NCBI RefSeq assembly: GCF_033947565.1
Contig: NZ_JARPVX010000002.1
Coordinates: 1-64,000, forward strand
DNA: 64,000 bases
Direction of reading: 5' to 3'
From: Lichenihabitans sp033947565
GTDB taxonomy: Bacteria > Pseudomonadota > Alphaproteobacteria > Rhizobiales > Beijerinckiaceae
Part shown: in pieces, positions 1 to 8,831 of the stretch
Position numbering within the stretch: the stretch's first letter is position 1
How the letters are laid out: each line of letters starts with the position of its first letter
Position numbers and translations under genes: made by a program
The notes under the pieces: model-generated
Database searches by the model: none
What the model saw: the letters and a program-made list of their open reading frames with translations, nothing else
Told to the model about the DNA's origin: nothing

Positions 1-54
1 TGTCGAGTTGCGCCAAAGCCGCCCGGCGCCGGGCGGCTTTGGCGCAAATCGACA
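1..54. repeat. 54-nt near-perfect palindrome at the window edge
   Basis: The first 27 bases pair with the next 27 with no loop. Position 1 pairs with 54, 2 with 53, and so on to 27 with 28; only the pair 7/48 mismatches. The centre is very GC-rich (positions 18-37). The repeat reaches base 1, so it may continue upstream out of view. It lies inside the reading frame of the ATPase gene and has no T-run, so it is not a usual terminator. It could be a fold-back mutation, a real cruciform, or an assembly or amplification join. Confidence 0.9.
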
Positions 55-1487
55 CCATCGCGGTCGATGCCAACGAACTGGCGACGCTGAGCGGCCTGGA
101 GCGCGCCGTCGATCGCGCCCGCGCCGAACTCGACGTGGCAAGCGTGCAGATCAGCTTCGCGCCCGAGGGTGTGCGAACGGTCGTTCTCGATGGCGTGGTC
201 CATGCTGCGAGCGAGCCGCTCGCCCTGACCCGGGATGCCACGCTCGAGCTCGAAGGCTTCGGCCGGCTGCATCTGCGGCCCGGCGGCGGCACGGCGGCGC
301 TCGGGCGTAAGCTCGACGACGCCGAGCGCGCTTTGAATGCAGCACTCTCCCGGCTTGGAACAGCCAATATGGCGGAAGCGCACCGGCTGAGCCAAATGCG
401 GGGCGATGCAGCCTCCGAGGCCGCAGCCCTGACCAAGACGCTGGCGGTGCTGGCCCCGAAGGGCGTCGATGCGCTGCGACAGGCCGTCGAAGCCGGCGCG
501 GCGCGGCTCGCCCGCGACCAGGAGGGGACTGAACCGTCCGACGCGGCCGGGCTCGCGGATGCGCGACGCAAGCGCGACGCGGCCCGATCGGCCGTGCAGG
601 CCAGCGAAGCAGCCCGCCGGGCGGCTGCCTTCGCCGATGGAGCCGCCGCCACCGAGGCCGCCACCCTGGACGAGCGACGCGACGCGGCTCTGCGCCAGCG
701 GGATGCGTTGAGCGACGAACTCGCGGCCGTCCGCGGGCGCGTTGACGACGATCTCCTGACGGGACGGCTCACGGCCGCGGAGGCCCTGTTGGGGGCTGCC
801 CTGGCGGCGGAAGCCTCCGCCAAGGCTGCCGTCGCAGCCTCCGACGTCGAGGCGACCCGGCTGACCCTGGAACGATCCGAGCGGGCCGAACGGGAGATCC
901 GACGCGATCTCGCGACGCTCGAAGGCGAGCAGCGCGACCTGCGGGTCGAATTGCGGGCGATCGGCCAGGACGGGCTTGGCGAGCGCCTGTCGGCCCTGGA
1001 AGGCGAGATCGAGGCCGGCCGCTCGCGCCTGGGCGCCTTGGAGCGCGAAGCCGCGGCGAGCCGGCTGCTGCATGAAACGCTTGTGGCGGCGCAGCGCGAC
1101 GCCAAGGAACGTTGGCTCGGGCCGGTGCGCGACCGGGTCACGCCCTATCTTCGGCTGATCCACCCCGAAAGCGAGATCCGGCTCGACGATCAGAGCCTGG
1201 AGATCGAGGGGCTTTACCGCGACGGCGTGTTGGAACAGTTCGGCGCCCTCAGCATGGGCGCGCGGGAACAGGTCGCGGTCGTGACACGCCTCGCCCTCGC
1301 GGACATCCTGAAGGCGGCCGGCCACCCGGCCGCCGTGATCCTCGACGACGCCCTGGTGAACACCGACGACGCCCGGCTCGATCGCATGCGCAACGTGCTG
1401 ACGCGGGCCGCCCGCGGCCTGCAGATCCTGATCCTGACCTGTCGTGAGCGTGATTTCCTGGGGCTTGGGGCCACCCATCGGTTTTGA
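3..1487 (+). CDS. SMC/Rad50-like AAA ATPase (YhaN type), C-terminal part
   Basis: Partial gene: the frame is open to the left edge, so the N-terminal Walker A half is missing. The visible ~490 residues are a long Ala/Arg/Glu-rich region likely to form coiled coil, followed by an ABC-type head. LSMGAREQ, about 400 residues after the TTG at 39, fits an ABC signature. VILDDALVNTDD, about 30 residues later, fits Walker B plus D-loop. Known relatives (YhaN, SbcC/Rad50-like) pair with a YhaO-type nuclease that should lie upstream if present. The TTG at 39 is probably not a true start. The first codons lie in the edge palindrome and may not reflect the original protein. Confidence 0.75.
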   Translation, partial: SSCAKAARRRAALAQIDTIAVDANELATLSGLERAVDRARAELDVASVQISFAPEGVRTVVLDGVVHAASEPLALTRDATLELEGFGRLHLRPGGGTAALGRKLDDAERALNAALSRLGTANMAEAHRLSQMRGDAASEAAALTKTLAVLAPKGVDALRQAVEAGAARLARDQEGTEPSDAAGLADARRKRDAARSAVQASEAARRAAAFADGAAATEAATLDERRDAALRQRDALSDELAAVRGRVDDDLLTGRLTAAEALLGAALAAEASAKAAVAASDVEATRLTLERSERAEREIRRDLATLEGEQRDLRVELRAIGQDGLGERLSALEGEIEAGRSRLGALEREAAASRLLHETLVAAQRDAKERWLGPVRDRVTPYLRLIHPESEIRLDDQSLEIEGLYRDGVLEQFGALSMGAREQVAVVTRLALADILKAAGHPAAVILDDALVNTDDARLDRMRNVLTRAARGLQILILTCRERDFLGLGATHRF

Positions 1488-1573
1488 TCCGCCGATTGCA
1501 TATTGCATCCTACCCGCCAGCCGCCTATAGAGCTTCCACCGTGACGTTCACCGCTTCATGGTCCGCATGGTTC

Positions 1574-1648
1574 GGGCGCGTAGCTCAGCGGGAGAGCACT
1601 TCCTTGACATGGAAGGGGTCACAGGTTCGATCCCTGTCGCGCCCACCA
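1574..1648 (+). tRNA. tRNA-Val (GAC anticodon)
   Basis: A 75-nt cloverleaf can be folded by eye. The 7-bp acceptor stem is GGGCGCG/CGCGCCC. The D arm is GCTC..GAGC, the anticodon stem CTTCC/GGAAG encloses the loop TTGACAT, and the T stem ACAGG/CCTGT carries the TTCGATC loop. The discriminator A is followed by an encoded CCA at 1646-1648. Anticodon GAC reads GUC valine codons. Confidence 0.96.
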
Positions 1649-1923
1649 CGAACCTTGAGCAGCCTGAAAAACCGATCTGGTGATGACGCCGTTTCGATCG
1701 ATGCGGTCGTCAATCAACCGATCTGATCGGTCGCATTTGCGTTATGGTGAACGCACCGCCGACCAATCTTGACGTTGAGTGAGACAATCCGGCAGAGCAG
1801 AGCGGTGCCGCGCAAACGCTGATTCAGAATAACCCGAGATTCGGCTTTGCGGTCGTTACGGAAGGCCCTAAGTCCAGACGGTGCACGGAACGGACTTCGT
1901 TTGATCTCGTCGCGGGGCGCGTC
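1649..1923. other. Non-coding gap after tRNA-Val
   Basis: This 275-nt stretch holds no convincing reading frame and no clear terminator hairpin after the tRNA. It presumably carries the promoter of the small gene at 1924, but no good -35/-10 pair stands out. Confidence 0.4.
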
Positions 1924-2271
1924 ATGGGCGATCTGAAGCGGATGGTTGGAGACGAAGCCGTGTCGGTTGGCGAATCCGCCTCTGCGAATCTGGTCACGCC
2001 CAATCCGATGGATGCCCTGAACCGGCGCGACATCGAGATCATCAAGCGTTCGCTGGTCAATATGCACAAGGACAATGCCGAACTTCGGGGCGCCATCGTA
2101 GCCTTGCATGGCCGCGGCACAGCGGCCCCGTCCCGGTTGTTCTTTGTGTCCCTCGGCGTCGTCATGCTGATTGTCGTCGGTGCCGTGACGATCGCGCGCC
2201 CGCAGATCGATGCAAGCTTGTCGAAGATCCCCGCCCTGGCTCGGCTTTCGGGCAGCCCAATCACCCGCTGA
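1924..2271 (+). CDS. Small hypothetical membrane protein
   Basis: The product is 115 residues and I do not recognise its family. The N-terminal ~75 residues are hydrophilic and mixed-charge, with a possible short helix around residues 33-60. One strongly hydrophobic segment follows at about residues 72-90 (rich in V, L, F, I). A short polar tail of about 25 residues ends the protein. This suggests a single-pass protein with its N-terminus in the cytoplasm. The last 11 nt overlap the convergent small gene at 2261-2503. The ATG at 1924 is the first good start in the frame. Codon choice resembles the neighbours. Confidence 0.55.
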   Translation: MGDLKRMVGDEAVSVGESASANLVTPNPMDALNRRDIEIIKRSLVNMHKDNAELRGAIVALHGRGTAAPSRLFFVSLGVVMLIVVGAVTIARPQIDASLSKIPALARLSGSPITR

Positions 2272-2503
2272 TCGGACCTTCGTCGTCGTCCAGCCGCCCG
2301 TCCTTGTCGGTGGCGCCCGATTTCACCCGCATGGATTCAGGATCGTCGTCTTCGTCGAGGTCGAAGGTGCTGCACCAGCCCGCGGCCCATTCCCGATGTT
2401 GCGGCGTTCGGAGGCTGTAGGGGTTTTCAGCGAGCTTCCGGCCTTCGTCACGGGCCTGCGTGCCCTGCCGGAAGCAGTCTTCGAGGCTTGGGAACGCCGG
2501 CAT
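2261..2503 (-). CDS. Rmf/CrpP-fold small protein
   Basis: The product is 80 residues. Residues 8-45 show the spacing seen in ribosome modulation factor and CrpP-like proteins: F-x-x-G-x-x-A-R-x-E-G, then NPYSL, then W-A-A-G-W. The C-terminal ~30 residues are very acidic (DLDEDDD, then DDDEG), an addition to the short Rmf core. Rmf binds 70S ribosomes and drives dimerisation in stationary phase; whether this protein does so is unknown. It overlaps the end of the convergent gene at 1924 by 11 nt. Confidence 0.65.
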   Translation of the reverse strand: MPAFPSLEDCFRQGTQARDEGRKLAENPYSLRTPQHREWAAGWCSTFDLDEDDDPESMRVKSGATDKDGRLDDDEGPISG

Positions 2504-2695
2504 TGTTCATCTCCGCCGAATCGCCGTTGGTCCTGAGAGCCTATCAGGTGGATGTGAAATCCATGCCGCTCACGCGGATGATTCGGCGGAGCGAGATTTA
2601 AACCTTCGTTTCGTTCAGACCGAAGCAGGCGATGGTGGCATTCGTCGCGGTCGGCTGCCCGATCAGGCTGGGTGGTCCGCTTGGACCGATAACCT

Positions 2696-3319
2696 TTAGC
2701 GCCCGGACGAGGGCTGCTTGAGGGGGCGGCGCGGCGACAGGATCGGATCGTGTTCCAGCAGGCCGAACAGCAGGTGGTCCTGCCACACGCCGTTGATGCG
2801 CAGGTAGGACCGCGCATAGCCCTCGCGGCGGAAGCCGACGCTTTCCAAGAGATGCGCCGACGCATCGTTGTGGGGCAGGCAGGCCGCCTCCAGCCGGTGC
2901 AGCCGCAAGGTCACGAAGCAATAATGCGCCACGGCCCGCACGGCGCGGCTCATGTAGCCCTTGCCTGCGAAGGGTTGGCCCATCCAGTAGCCGAGCGTCG
3001 CGGTTTGCGCGACGCCCCGTGACACCTGCCCGATGGTGATGCCGCCCACCAGCGCTTCCCGTTCGTCAAAGATAAAGAACGGATAGGCCTCGTCGCGCTC
3101 GATTTCTTCCGTGTGAGCCCGCAAGCGGCGCCGATAGGCCACGCGCGTCAGGTCGTCGGCCGGCCAGATCGGCTCCCAGGGCGTCAGAAAGGCGCGGCTG
3201 CGATCCCGCAGCGCCACCCATTCCTCATAATCGCGCATCTCGGCTGGTCGCAGGGTGACGCCGTCGCCTCGCAGGATCAGGGTGTTCTCGCCGGGAAGCC
3301 CGAGCCGAAACAAAGCCAT
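2696..3319 (-). CDS. GNAT N-acetyltransferase, RimJ/RimL type
   Basis: The product is 207 residues, the usual length for RimJ/RimL enzymes, which transfer acetyl from acetyl-CoA to the N-terminus of ribosomal proteins or other amines. The start LRPAEMRDYEEW is typical of the family. The acetyl-CoA loop appears as GQPFAGKGYMSRAV near residue 120, followed by HRLEAACLPHNDAS and the SVGFRREGYAR block that closes the fold. The ATG at 3319 was chosen because it begins the conserved domain and lies 2 nt after the protease stop. It is probably the last gene of the leftward oxidase/threonine synthase run. The exact substrate cannot be read from sequence. Confidence 0.88.
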   Translation of the reverse strand: MALFRLGLPGENTLILRGDGVTLRPAEMRDYEEWVALRDRSRAFLTPWEPIWPADDLTRVAYRRRLRAHTEEIERDEAYPFFIFDEREALVGGITIGQVSRGVAQTATLGYWMGQPFAGKGYMSRAVRAVAHYCFVTLRLHRLEAACLPHNDASAHLLESVGFRREGYARSYLRINGVWQDHLLFGLLEHDPILSPRRPLKQPSSGR

Positions 3320-3321
3320 GG

Positions 3322-4611
3322 TCAGGCAAGCTCCAGGTCGGACCGGGTCGCGAGGCCGCGGAACCGCGCCGCGATCCGTTCGGGCGTCGGCACCTTGCCG
3401 ACCGGACCGATCGCCGCGACGGTCGGAGGGGTGGCCAGCATGGCGGCGCCGATCGCCTTGGCTTCCGCCAGCGTGATGGCATCCACCTTGGCGATGATCT
3501 CGTGCCCGGGGATGATGCGGCCGAACGCCATGTGCTGACGGGCGATCTGCTCGGCCCGGGCACTCGACGATTCGAGGGCGGTCAGCAACGACACCTTCAG
3601 CTGCGCTTTCGCGCGTGCCACTTCGGCTTCCGTCAGCGTCTCGGTGGTTTCGGCAAGGCAATCGAGCGCCACCGGCATCAGTTCGGCCACCTGAGCGGCC
3701 GAGGTCGCGGCATAGAAGCCGAACAGCCCCGTATCCTCATAGGTCCAGTCAAAGCTGTGGATCGAATACGTCAGGCCGCGCTCTTCCCGCACGGTCTGAA
3801 ACAGCCGGGACGACATGCCGCCACCCACCGCATGCGAGAAGATATGCGCTGCATAATGGCGCGGGTCGCGAAACGAGAAAGCCTCGAAGGCCACCGTCAC
3901 ATGGGCCTGCTCGAGCCGACGCTTCTCGCGGGCGTCGCCGCCCACGTAGCGGGCCGTCACGGCGGCCCGATGCGGGGTTGCCGGAACCCCGCTCAGCTGC
4001 TTCGCCACGTCGTCGCAGAACCGTTCGTGGTCGATCGCACCGGCCGCCGCCACGATCATGTTGCCGGCGCCATATTGCGAGGCGACATAATCCGCGATGG
4101 CGTCGCGCGAAAAACCGGCGACGCTGTCGGGCGTGCCCAGAATGGCGCGGCCGATCGCCTGGTCCGGATAGGCGGTGCGGGTCAGCATCTCGAAAACGAG
4201 GTCGTCGGGCGTGTCCTCGACGGCGGCGATCTCCTGGATCACCACGCTTTTCTCACGCTCCATCTCGGCCGGATCGAAGCTGCTGTCGGTCAGAATATCG
4301 GCCAGGATGTCGAGCGCCAACCCGGTGTCTGCCGCCAGCACGCGGGCGTAATAGGCGGTCTGCTCGGTCGAGGTGCCGGCATTGAGGTCGCCCCCCGCCG
4401 ACTCGATCTCTTCCGCGATGGCGCGGGCAGAGCGGCGGCGCGTACCTTTGAAGGCCATGTGCTCGAGGAAATGCGACAGGCCGTGCTGCGCCGCGGTTTC
4501 GTGGCGCGAGCCGCTCCCCACCCAGATGCCGAGCGCCGTCGTCTCGATGTGCGGCATCGCGTCGGTCAGAACGCGCAATCCGTTCGGCAGGGTGGAGACC
4601 GTGACGGTCAC
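3322..4611 (-). CDS. M16 family zinc peptidase (pitrilysin/MPP-like)
   Basis: The product is 429 residues, full length for bacterial processing-peptidase homologues. The inverted zinc motif HFLEH lies at residues 47-51 and the third ligand Glu at 127, matching the canonical HxxEH-x76-E spacing. The C-terminal half carries the conserved R/Y block (SSRLFQTVREERGLTYS). The start is a GTG at 4611 whose GTGA overlaps the thrC stop, implying translational coupling; the open frame continues upstream but only inside thrC. A gene of this family next to thrC is common in Hyphomicrobiales. The enzyme is inferred to cleave small peptides or leader sequences; its substrate is unknown. Confidence 0.93.
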   Translation of the reverse strand: MTVTVSTLPNGLRVLTDAMPHIETTALGIWVGSGSRHETAAQHGLSHFLEHMAFKGTRRRSARAIAEEIESAGGDLNAGTSTEQTAYYARVLAADTGLALDILADILTDSSFDPAEMEREKSVVIQEIAAVEDTPDDLVFEMLTRTAYPDQAIGRAILGTPDSVAGFSRDAIADYVASQYGAGNMIVAAAGAIDHERFCDDVAKQLSGVPATPHRAAVTARYVGGDAREKRRLEQAHVTVAFEAFSFRDPRHYAAHIFSHAVGGGMSSRLFQTVREERGLTYSIHSFDWTYEDTGLFGFYAATSAAQVAELMPVALDCLAETTETLTEAEVARAKAQLKVSLLTALESSSARAEQIARQHMAFGRIIPGHEIIAKVDAITLAEAKAIGAAMLATPPTVAAIGPVGKVPTPERIAARFRGLATRSDLELA

Positions 4612-6014
4612 GCCGCGGCTCCGGCCCGCTCGCGGATGAAGCGCTGCACGGCCGCGACGTCGTTCGGCAGCACCGTGAAGCGCTCCGGCCGGTGCATCAG
4701 GTCGGCCATGTGGGGCGGCAGGGCAGGGTGCTGGCCCGTGGCCCGCACCACCGCATCGGGGAATTTTGCGGGATGGGCGGTCCCGAGCACCACCATCGGG
4801 CTGCTGCCGCCCTCCTGCGCCAAAGCGCGCCGCGCCGCGTGGACGCCGACTGCGGTATGCGGATCGAGGATGTGTCCCGTTTCGCGATAGGTGCGCCGCA
4901 TCTCGTCGGCTGTCTCGACCTCGTCGGTGCGAAAGGCGTCGAACTCGCCACGCAATTGCGCCAGGGCCTGTGGCGGAACGCTGAAGTGGCCTCCCTGGCG
5001 CAGGCCGCCCATCAGGCCCCGCAGCGTTGCCGCGTCGCGCCCGAGCGCATCGAACAGGGCGCGCTCGAAATTCGACGAGATCTGGATATCCATCGAGGGT
5101 GACTGCGTTTGCGCCACGTCGCGCAGCGCATAATCGCCGTCGGCGAGGCAGCGCTGCAGGATGTCGTTCTCGTTGGTAGCGATCACCAGCCGGTCGATCG
5201 GCAGGCCCATGCGCTTGGCCACGTGCCCGGCGAAGATGTCGCCGAAATTGCCGGTCGGTACCGTGAACGACACCGGCCGGTGTGGACCGCCGAGCGCCAC
5301 CGCGGCGACGAAGTAATAGGTGATCTGCGCCACGATGCGGGCCCAGTTGATCGAATTGACGCCCGTCAGCTGCACGGCGTCGCGGAACTCGTGGTGGTTG
5401 AACATCGCCTTGACGATGCTTTGACAATCGTCGAACGACCCCTCGACCGCGATGGCATGGATGTTGGCGTCGGGCACGGAGGTCATCTGCCGCCGTTGCA
5501 CGTCCGACACGCGCCCATGCGGATACAGGATCACCACATCGACCTGCGGCAGGCCGCGGAATGCCTCGACGGCCGCAGCCCCCGTATCGCCCGAGGTGGC
5601 ACCCACCACCACGGCGCGTTCGCCCTTGCGACCGAGCGCCCGATCCATCATGCGGCCGAGCAACTGCATGGCCACATCCTTGAACGCCAAGGTCGGGCCG
5701 TGGAAAAGCTCCAGCACGAAGAGGTTGGTCTCGAGTTGCACCAGCGGCGTCACGGCCGGGTGGCGGAAGCTGCGGTAGGCGCCCGCAATCATCTCCCGCA
5801 GATCGTCGGGCGCGAAAGCATCCGCCGCGAAGGGCGCGATTACGGCTTCGGCCACCTCGGCGTAGGGACGCCCCGCGAAGCCTGCGATGGTGGCAGCGTC
5901 GAGGCTCGGGACGACGTCCGGAACATAAAGGCCGCCATCCCGCGCAAGGCCTGCGGTCATGGCATCGAAGAAGCTCGCGGCCGGCGCTTCGCCGCGCGTC
6001 GAGATGTAGTGCAC
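4608..6014 (-). CDS. thrC: Threonine synthase
   Basis: The enzyme converts O-phosphohomoserine to threonine with PLP, the last step of threonine synthesis. It is 468 residues and starts with MHYISTRG, the typical N-terminus of the longer bacterial/fungal class. The PLP lysine is in PTLAFKD (K112). The phosphate-binding loop GATSGDTGAAA and the NSINWARI block follow. It lies 50 nt downstream of the SURF1 gene and overlaps the M16 peptidase by 4 nt, so it is probably expressed in the same leftward unit. No leader peptide or riboswitch is visible. Confidence 0.97.
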   Translation of the reverse strand: MHYISTRGEAPAASFFDAMTAGLARDGGLYVPDVVPSLDAATIAGFAGRPYAEVAEAVIAPFAADAFAPDDLREMIAGAYRSFRHPAVTPLVQLETNLFVLELFHGPTLAFKDVAMQLLGRMMDRALGRKGERAVVVGATSGDTGAAAVEAFRGLPQVDVVILYPHGRVSDVQRRQMTSVPDANIHAIAVEGSFDDCQSIVKAMFNHHEFRDAVQLTGVNSINWARIVAQITYYFVAAVALGGPHRPVSFTVPTGNFGDIFAGHVAKRMGLPIDRLVIATNENDILQRCLADGDYALRDVAQTQSPSMDIQISSNFERALFDALGRDAATLRGLMGGLRQGGHFSVPPQALAQLRGEFDAFRTDEVETADEMRRTYRETGHILDPHTAVGVHAARRALAQEGGSSPMVVLGTAHPAKFPDAVVRATGQHPALPPHMADLMHRPERFTVLPNDVAAVQRFIRERAGAAA

Positions 6015-6064
6015 GTGTGTCCTTTAGCGGTTCCTGCCTTCATGCCGCCTTCGCGGCGCGCTGG

Positions 6065-6844
6065 CTACAATCTTTTTGCCGCTGTGGCGTCGGGTGGACC
6101 GGCGCCGCGGGGAACCACCCGGTTCCAGATCACGCCTGCAAACACAAGACAAAGCCCGCCCGCAAGGCCAAACCAGGTCATGGCGTAGGACAGGTGATTG
6201 TTCGGAATGTCGAGCACGGTTTCGCCGCCCTGGGGCAGGCCGCCCGGAAGCGCGCCGGCATCCGCATCGATCGTGAAGGGGGCCACCCCTTCGATGTGGA
6301 ACCAGGCCGCCATCGCGGCCGGATCACGGGTGAACCAGGTGCCGGCGCCGGGGTCGTCGGCGGGTGTAAAGGGATTGCGGCTTTCGGGTTCGCGCATCAG
6401 GCCGGTGACGACCACCCGGCCGGGGATCTGCCCGGTTGGTCGCGCCGAAGCGGCCAGCCTATCCTGCGGGACGAAACCACGGTTGACGATCACCACGCGC
6501 CCGTCATCGAGCCGCAACGGCGTGAGAACCAGGTCGCCGAGGCCGTGAAAGGGGCCACGGGCCGTTTCGGCCGACAGTGGGCGGAACACATGCGCTTCGT
6601 CGCCATGCAGAAAGGTGCCGGTCAGCACCACATGGCGATAGGCATAGTCGACCGGTCGCAGCGACGGCCACGTGTCGGCTGGCGGGAGCGGCTGCGGCGG
6701 TGCCGTGGTGCGCTCGGCAATCTGCGCGAGAAGCTCGGTCTTCCAAGTGAGGCGTCGCAGCTGCCAGAGCCCGAGTGCGATCAACAGCGCGAAGGCCAGC
6801 AGGAAGGCGAGGACCGGGCCCACGAGACCGCGAAGGCGAGCCAT
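6065..6844 (-). CDS. surf1: SURF1 family cytochrome oxidase assembly protein
   Basis: The product is 259 residues with a membrane segment near residues 7-27 and a second near residues 220-243, the usual SURF1 hairpin arrangement with a large periplasmic domain between. Family blocks are visible: GLWQLRRLTWK after the first segment, VIVNRGFVP in the middle, and NNHLSYAMTWFGLA leading into the last segment. SURF1 helps place heme a in subunit I of aa3 oxidase. The start ATG at 6844 lies 2 nt after the DUF983 stop; the upstream part of the open frame is only a shadow. Confidence 0.95.
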   Translation of the reverse strand: MARLRGLVGPVLAFLLAFALLIALGLWQLRRLTWKTELLAQIAERTTAPPQPLPPADTWPSLRPVDYAYRHVVLTGTFLHGDEAHVFRPLSAETARGPFHGLGDLVLTPLRLDDGRVVIVNRGFVPQDRLAASARPTGQIPGRVVVTGLMREPESRNPFTPADDPGAGTWFTRDPAAMAAWFHIEGVAPFTIDADAGALPGGLPQGGETVLDIPNNHLSYAMTWFGLAGGLCLVFAGVIWNRVVPRGAGPPDATAAKRL

Positions 6845-6846
6845 GC

Positions 6847-7224
6847 TCAGCTTTCCAATTGCCCTTGCTCGGCCCTGTTTCGATATTGCAAGGCGACCAG
6901 GATGCCCTTGGCGGGCCGGAGCACCGCGAGGCAGAGCAGCACCGCCAACGGCAGCGAGATGACGAGATGCACCCAGATCGGCGGCTCGTAGGCAATGTCG
7001 AGGATGAGTGCCAGGCCCACCACCAGCGTGCCCACTGCCAACGTCACGAAGACTGCGGGACCGTCGCCCGCATCCGCAAAGCCGAGATCGAGCCCGCACT
7101 GGTCGCAGCGCGGGGCGACGGTGAGAAAGCCGCGGAACAGCCGACCCATGCCGCAGCGCGGGCATCGCCCGGCGAGGCCAGCCGAGATAGCACTGGGAGC
7201 CGCTTCATCCGCGCCATCCGGCAT
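6847..7224 (-). CDS. DUF983 zinc-ribbon membrane protein
   Basis: The product is 125 residues. Near residues 20-45 there is a four-cysteine ribbon, CPRCG..CDQCG, followed by two hydrophobic segments around residues 58-78 and 85-105. DUF983 genes sit in oxidase operons across Alphaproteobacteria, and a role in oxidase biogenesis is suspected from position only. The ATG at 7224 opens just before the conserved ribbon. It sits 79 nt after ctaE and 2 nt before SURF1, so co-expression is likely. Confidence 0.9.
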   Translation of the reverse strand: MPDGADEAAPSAISAGLAGRCPRCGMGRLFRGFLTVAPRCDQCGLDLGFADAGDGPAVFVTLAVGTLVVGLALILDIAYEPPIWVHLVISLPLAVLLCLAVLRPAKGILVALQYRNRAEQGQLES

Positions 7225-7303
7225 GCTCACGCCCCCATGCCGACATGGAACCAAGCCGGATTCCACGATCCGACAGGTGAGCTCAAGGGCTGCAGATCCG
7301 CCA

Positions 7304-8176
7304 TCAGCCAGGCGTGGCCTCCATGGCGGCCCCCCAACTGCCCCAAACATAGATGCTGGCGAAGAGGAACAGCCAGACCACGTCGACGAAATGCCAGTAC
7401 CACGCCGCAAATTCGAAACCGAGGTGCTGCTTTGGCGTGAAGGCACCGGCCATGACGCGCATCAAGCACACGAGAAGGAAGATCGTACCGACGATGACGT
7501 GGAAGCCGTGGAAGCCGGTCGCCATGAAGAAGGTCGCGCCGAAGATATTATCCCTGAACGCAAAGGGCGCATGGGCATATTCATAGGCTTGAACGGTGGT
7601 GAACAGCAGGCCGAGCGCCACCGTGAAGATCAGGCCGGTTCGCATCGACTTGCGGTCGTTGCCGAGCAGGGCGTGATGGGCCCAGGTGATGGTGGTGCCC
7701 GAAGTCAGCAGGATCAGCGTGTTGAACAGTGGGAAGTGCCAGGGGTCGATGACGTCGACACCCTTGGGCGGCCAGTGCCCGCCCGTGAAACTGTCGCGCA
7801 GATATTCGGTCTTGTAGGCGGGGAACAGGCTGACGTTAAAATAGGCCCAGAACCACGCCACGAAGAACATCACCTCGGAGGCGATGAACATGATCATGCC
7901 ATAGCGGTGGCTAAGCTGCACGACCCGGGTATGGGCGCCTTCGTGGTCGGCTTCGTGGATCACGTCGACCCACCACTGCATCATCACGTAAAGAACGCCG
8001 CCAAGCCCGGCGACGAACAGATAGGGCCCGAGCTTCAGCCCGAGCATCGTCATGCCCTTCATCCACATGACGCCACCGACCGCCAGAATGAAGGCGCTGA
8101 CCGAGGCGACGAGCGGCCAGGGACTTGGGGCCACCAGGTGGTAGTCGTGTTTGGGTTTGGCGTGGGCGTCGGCCAT
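7304..8176 (-). CDS. ctaE: Cytochrome c oxidase subunit III
   Basis: The product is 290 residues with seven predicted membrane spans, the standard form. Family markers include KHDYHLV at the N-terminus, SEVMFFVAWFWAYF, GATFFMATGFHGFHV and the terminal YWHFVDVVWLFLF. Subunit III stabilises the aa3 core and the proton-uptake path. The ATG at 8176 was preferred over the upstream ATG at 8218 because MADAHAKPKHDYH matches the family N-terminus. It lies 56 nt after ctaG in the oxidase operon. Confidence 0.97.
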   Translation of the reverse strand: MADAHAKPKHDYHLVAPSPWPLVASVSAFILAVGGVMWMKGMTMLGLKLGPYLFVAGLGGVLYVMMQWWVDVIHEADHEGAHTRVVQLSHRYGMIMFIASEVMFFVAWFWAYFNVSLFPAYKTEYLRDSFTGGHWPPKGVDVIDPWHFPLFNTLILLTSGTTITWAHHALLGNDRKSMRTGLIFTVALGLLFTTVQAYEYAHAPFAFRDNIFGATFFMATGFHGFHVIVGTIFLLVCLMRVMAGAFTPKQHLGFEFAAWYWHFVDVVWLFLFASIYVWGSWGAAMEATPG

Positions 8177-8232
8177 GACGGGTCGCTTTCCTTCCGCATA
8201 GGACGCTTCGCCCGGCATGGAGCCGGCGTGCG

Positions 8233-8826
8233 TCAGAGTTTTTTGTCGCTGCCGGCTTTGCCGGTCTCGGTGTCCGTCATGGCCGCCTTCTCGCGGTCGC
8301 GAACGGGAAAGAATGTATAGGAAAGCGTGACGCTGTCGACGGCCGCAAGCGACTTGTCGTGCTCGAGTGCGGGGTCGAGGAAGAACACGACCGGCATCTC
8401 GACGGTCTCGTTGGGGCCGACGGTCTGCTCCGAAAAGCAGAAACAGTTGATCTTGTCGAAATAGGCGCCGACGACGTCCGGCGTGACGTTGTATTCGGCG
8501 CGCCCCGTGACGGGCCGCCCGGCGTCGTTGCGGACCTTGAAGTAGACCGTCGCGGTCTGCCCGGTGCGCAGGGTGATCTCGGGCGTCTCGGGCGCAAAGC
8601 TCCAGGGCAGGCCGGGCCCGACATTGCCATCGAACCGTACCGTCAAGGTGCGGGCGCCGGAGATCGCGGGCGCCTGCTTGGCGACCTGCGTGGTTCCGGC
8701 AAAACCGGTGGCGGCGCAGAAGGCGCGGTAGAGCGGTACGGAAGCGTAGGTGAGCGCCAGCATGGCCGCCACGGCCGCCACAACGGCGGCAGCCGTCCAG
8801 CCATGCCGGGCGCCGGGCGCCGCCAT
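8233..8826 (-). CDS. ctaG: Cox11/CtaG copper chaperone for oxidase CuB site
   Basis: The product is 197 residues. A single membrane anchor lies at about residues 12-30, followed by a periplasmic immunoglobulin-like domain. The copper ligands are visible as CFCF (C128 and C130), plus C37 near the membrane. Cox11 delivers Cu(I) to CuB of subunit I. A charged tail of about 20 residues extends past the usual end. It sits 5 nt after the small membrane protein gene in the oxidase operon. Confidence 0.96.
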   Translation of the reverse strand: MAAPGARHGWTAAAVVAAVAAMLALTYASVPLYRAFCAATGFAGTTQVAKQAPAISGARTLTVRFDGNVGPGLPWSFAPETPEITLRTGQTATVYFKVRNDAGRPVTGRAEYNVTPDVVGAYFDKINCFCFSEQTVGPNETVEMPVVFFLDPALEHDKSLAAVDSVTLSYTFFPVRDREKAAMTDTETGKAGSDKKL

Positions 8827-8831
8827 GCCGG

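Noticed and set aside
1..54. Edge palindrome as an intrinsic terminator
   Set aside because: No T-run on either side, zero loop, and it lies inside an open coding frame.
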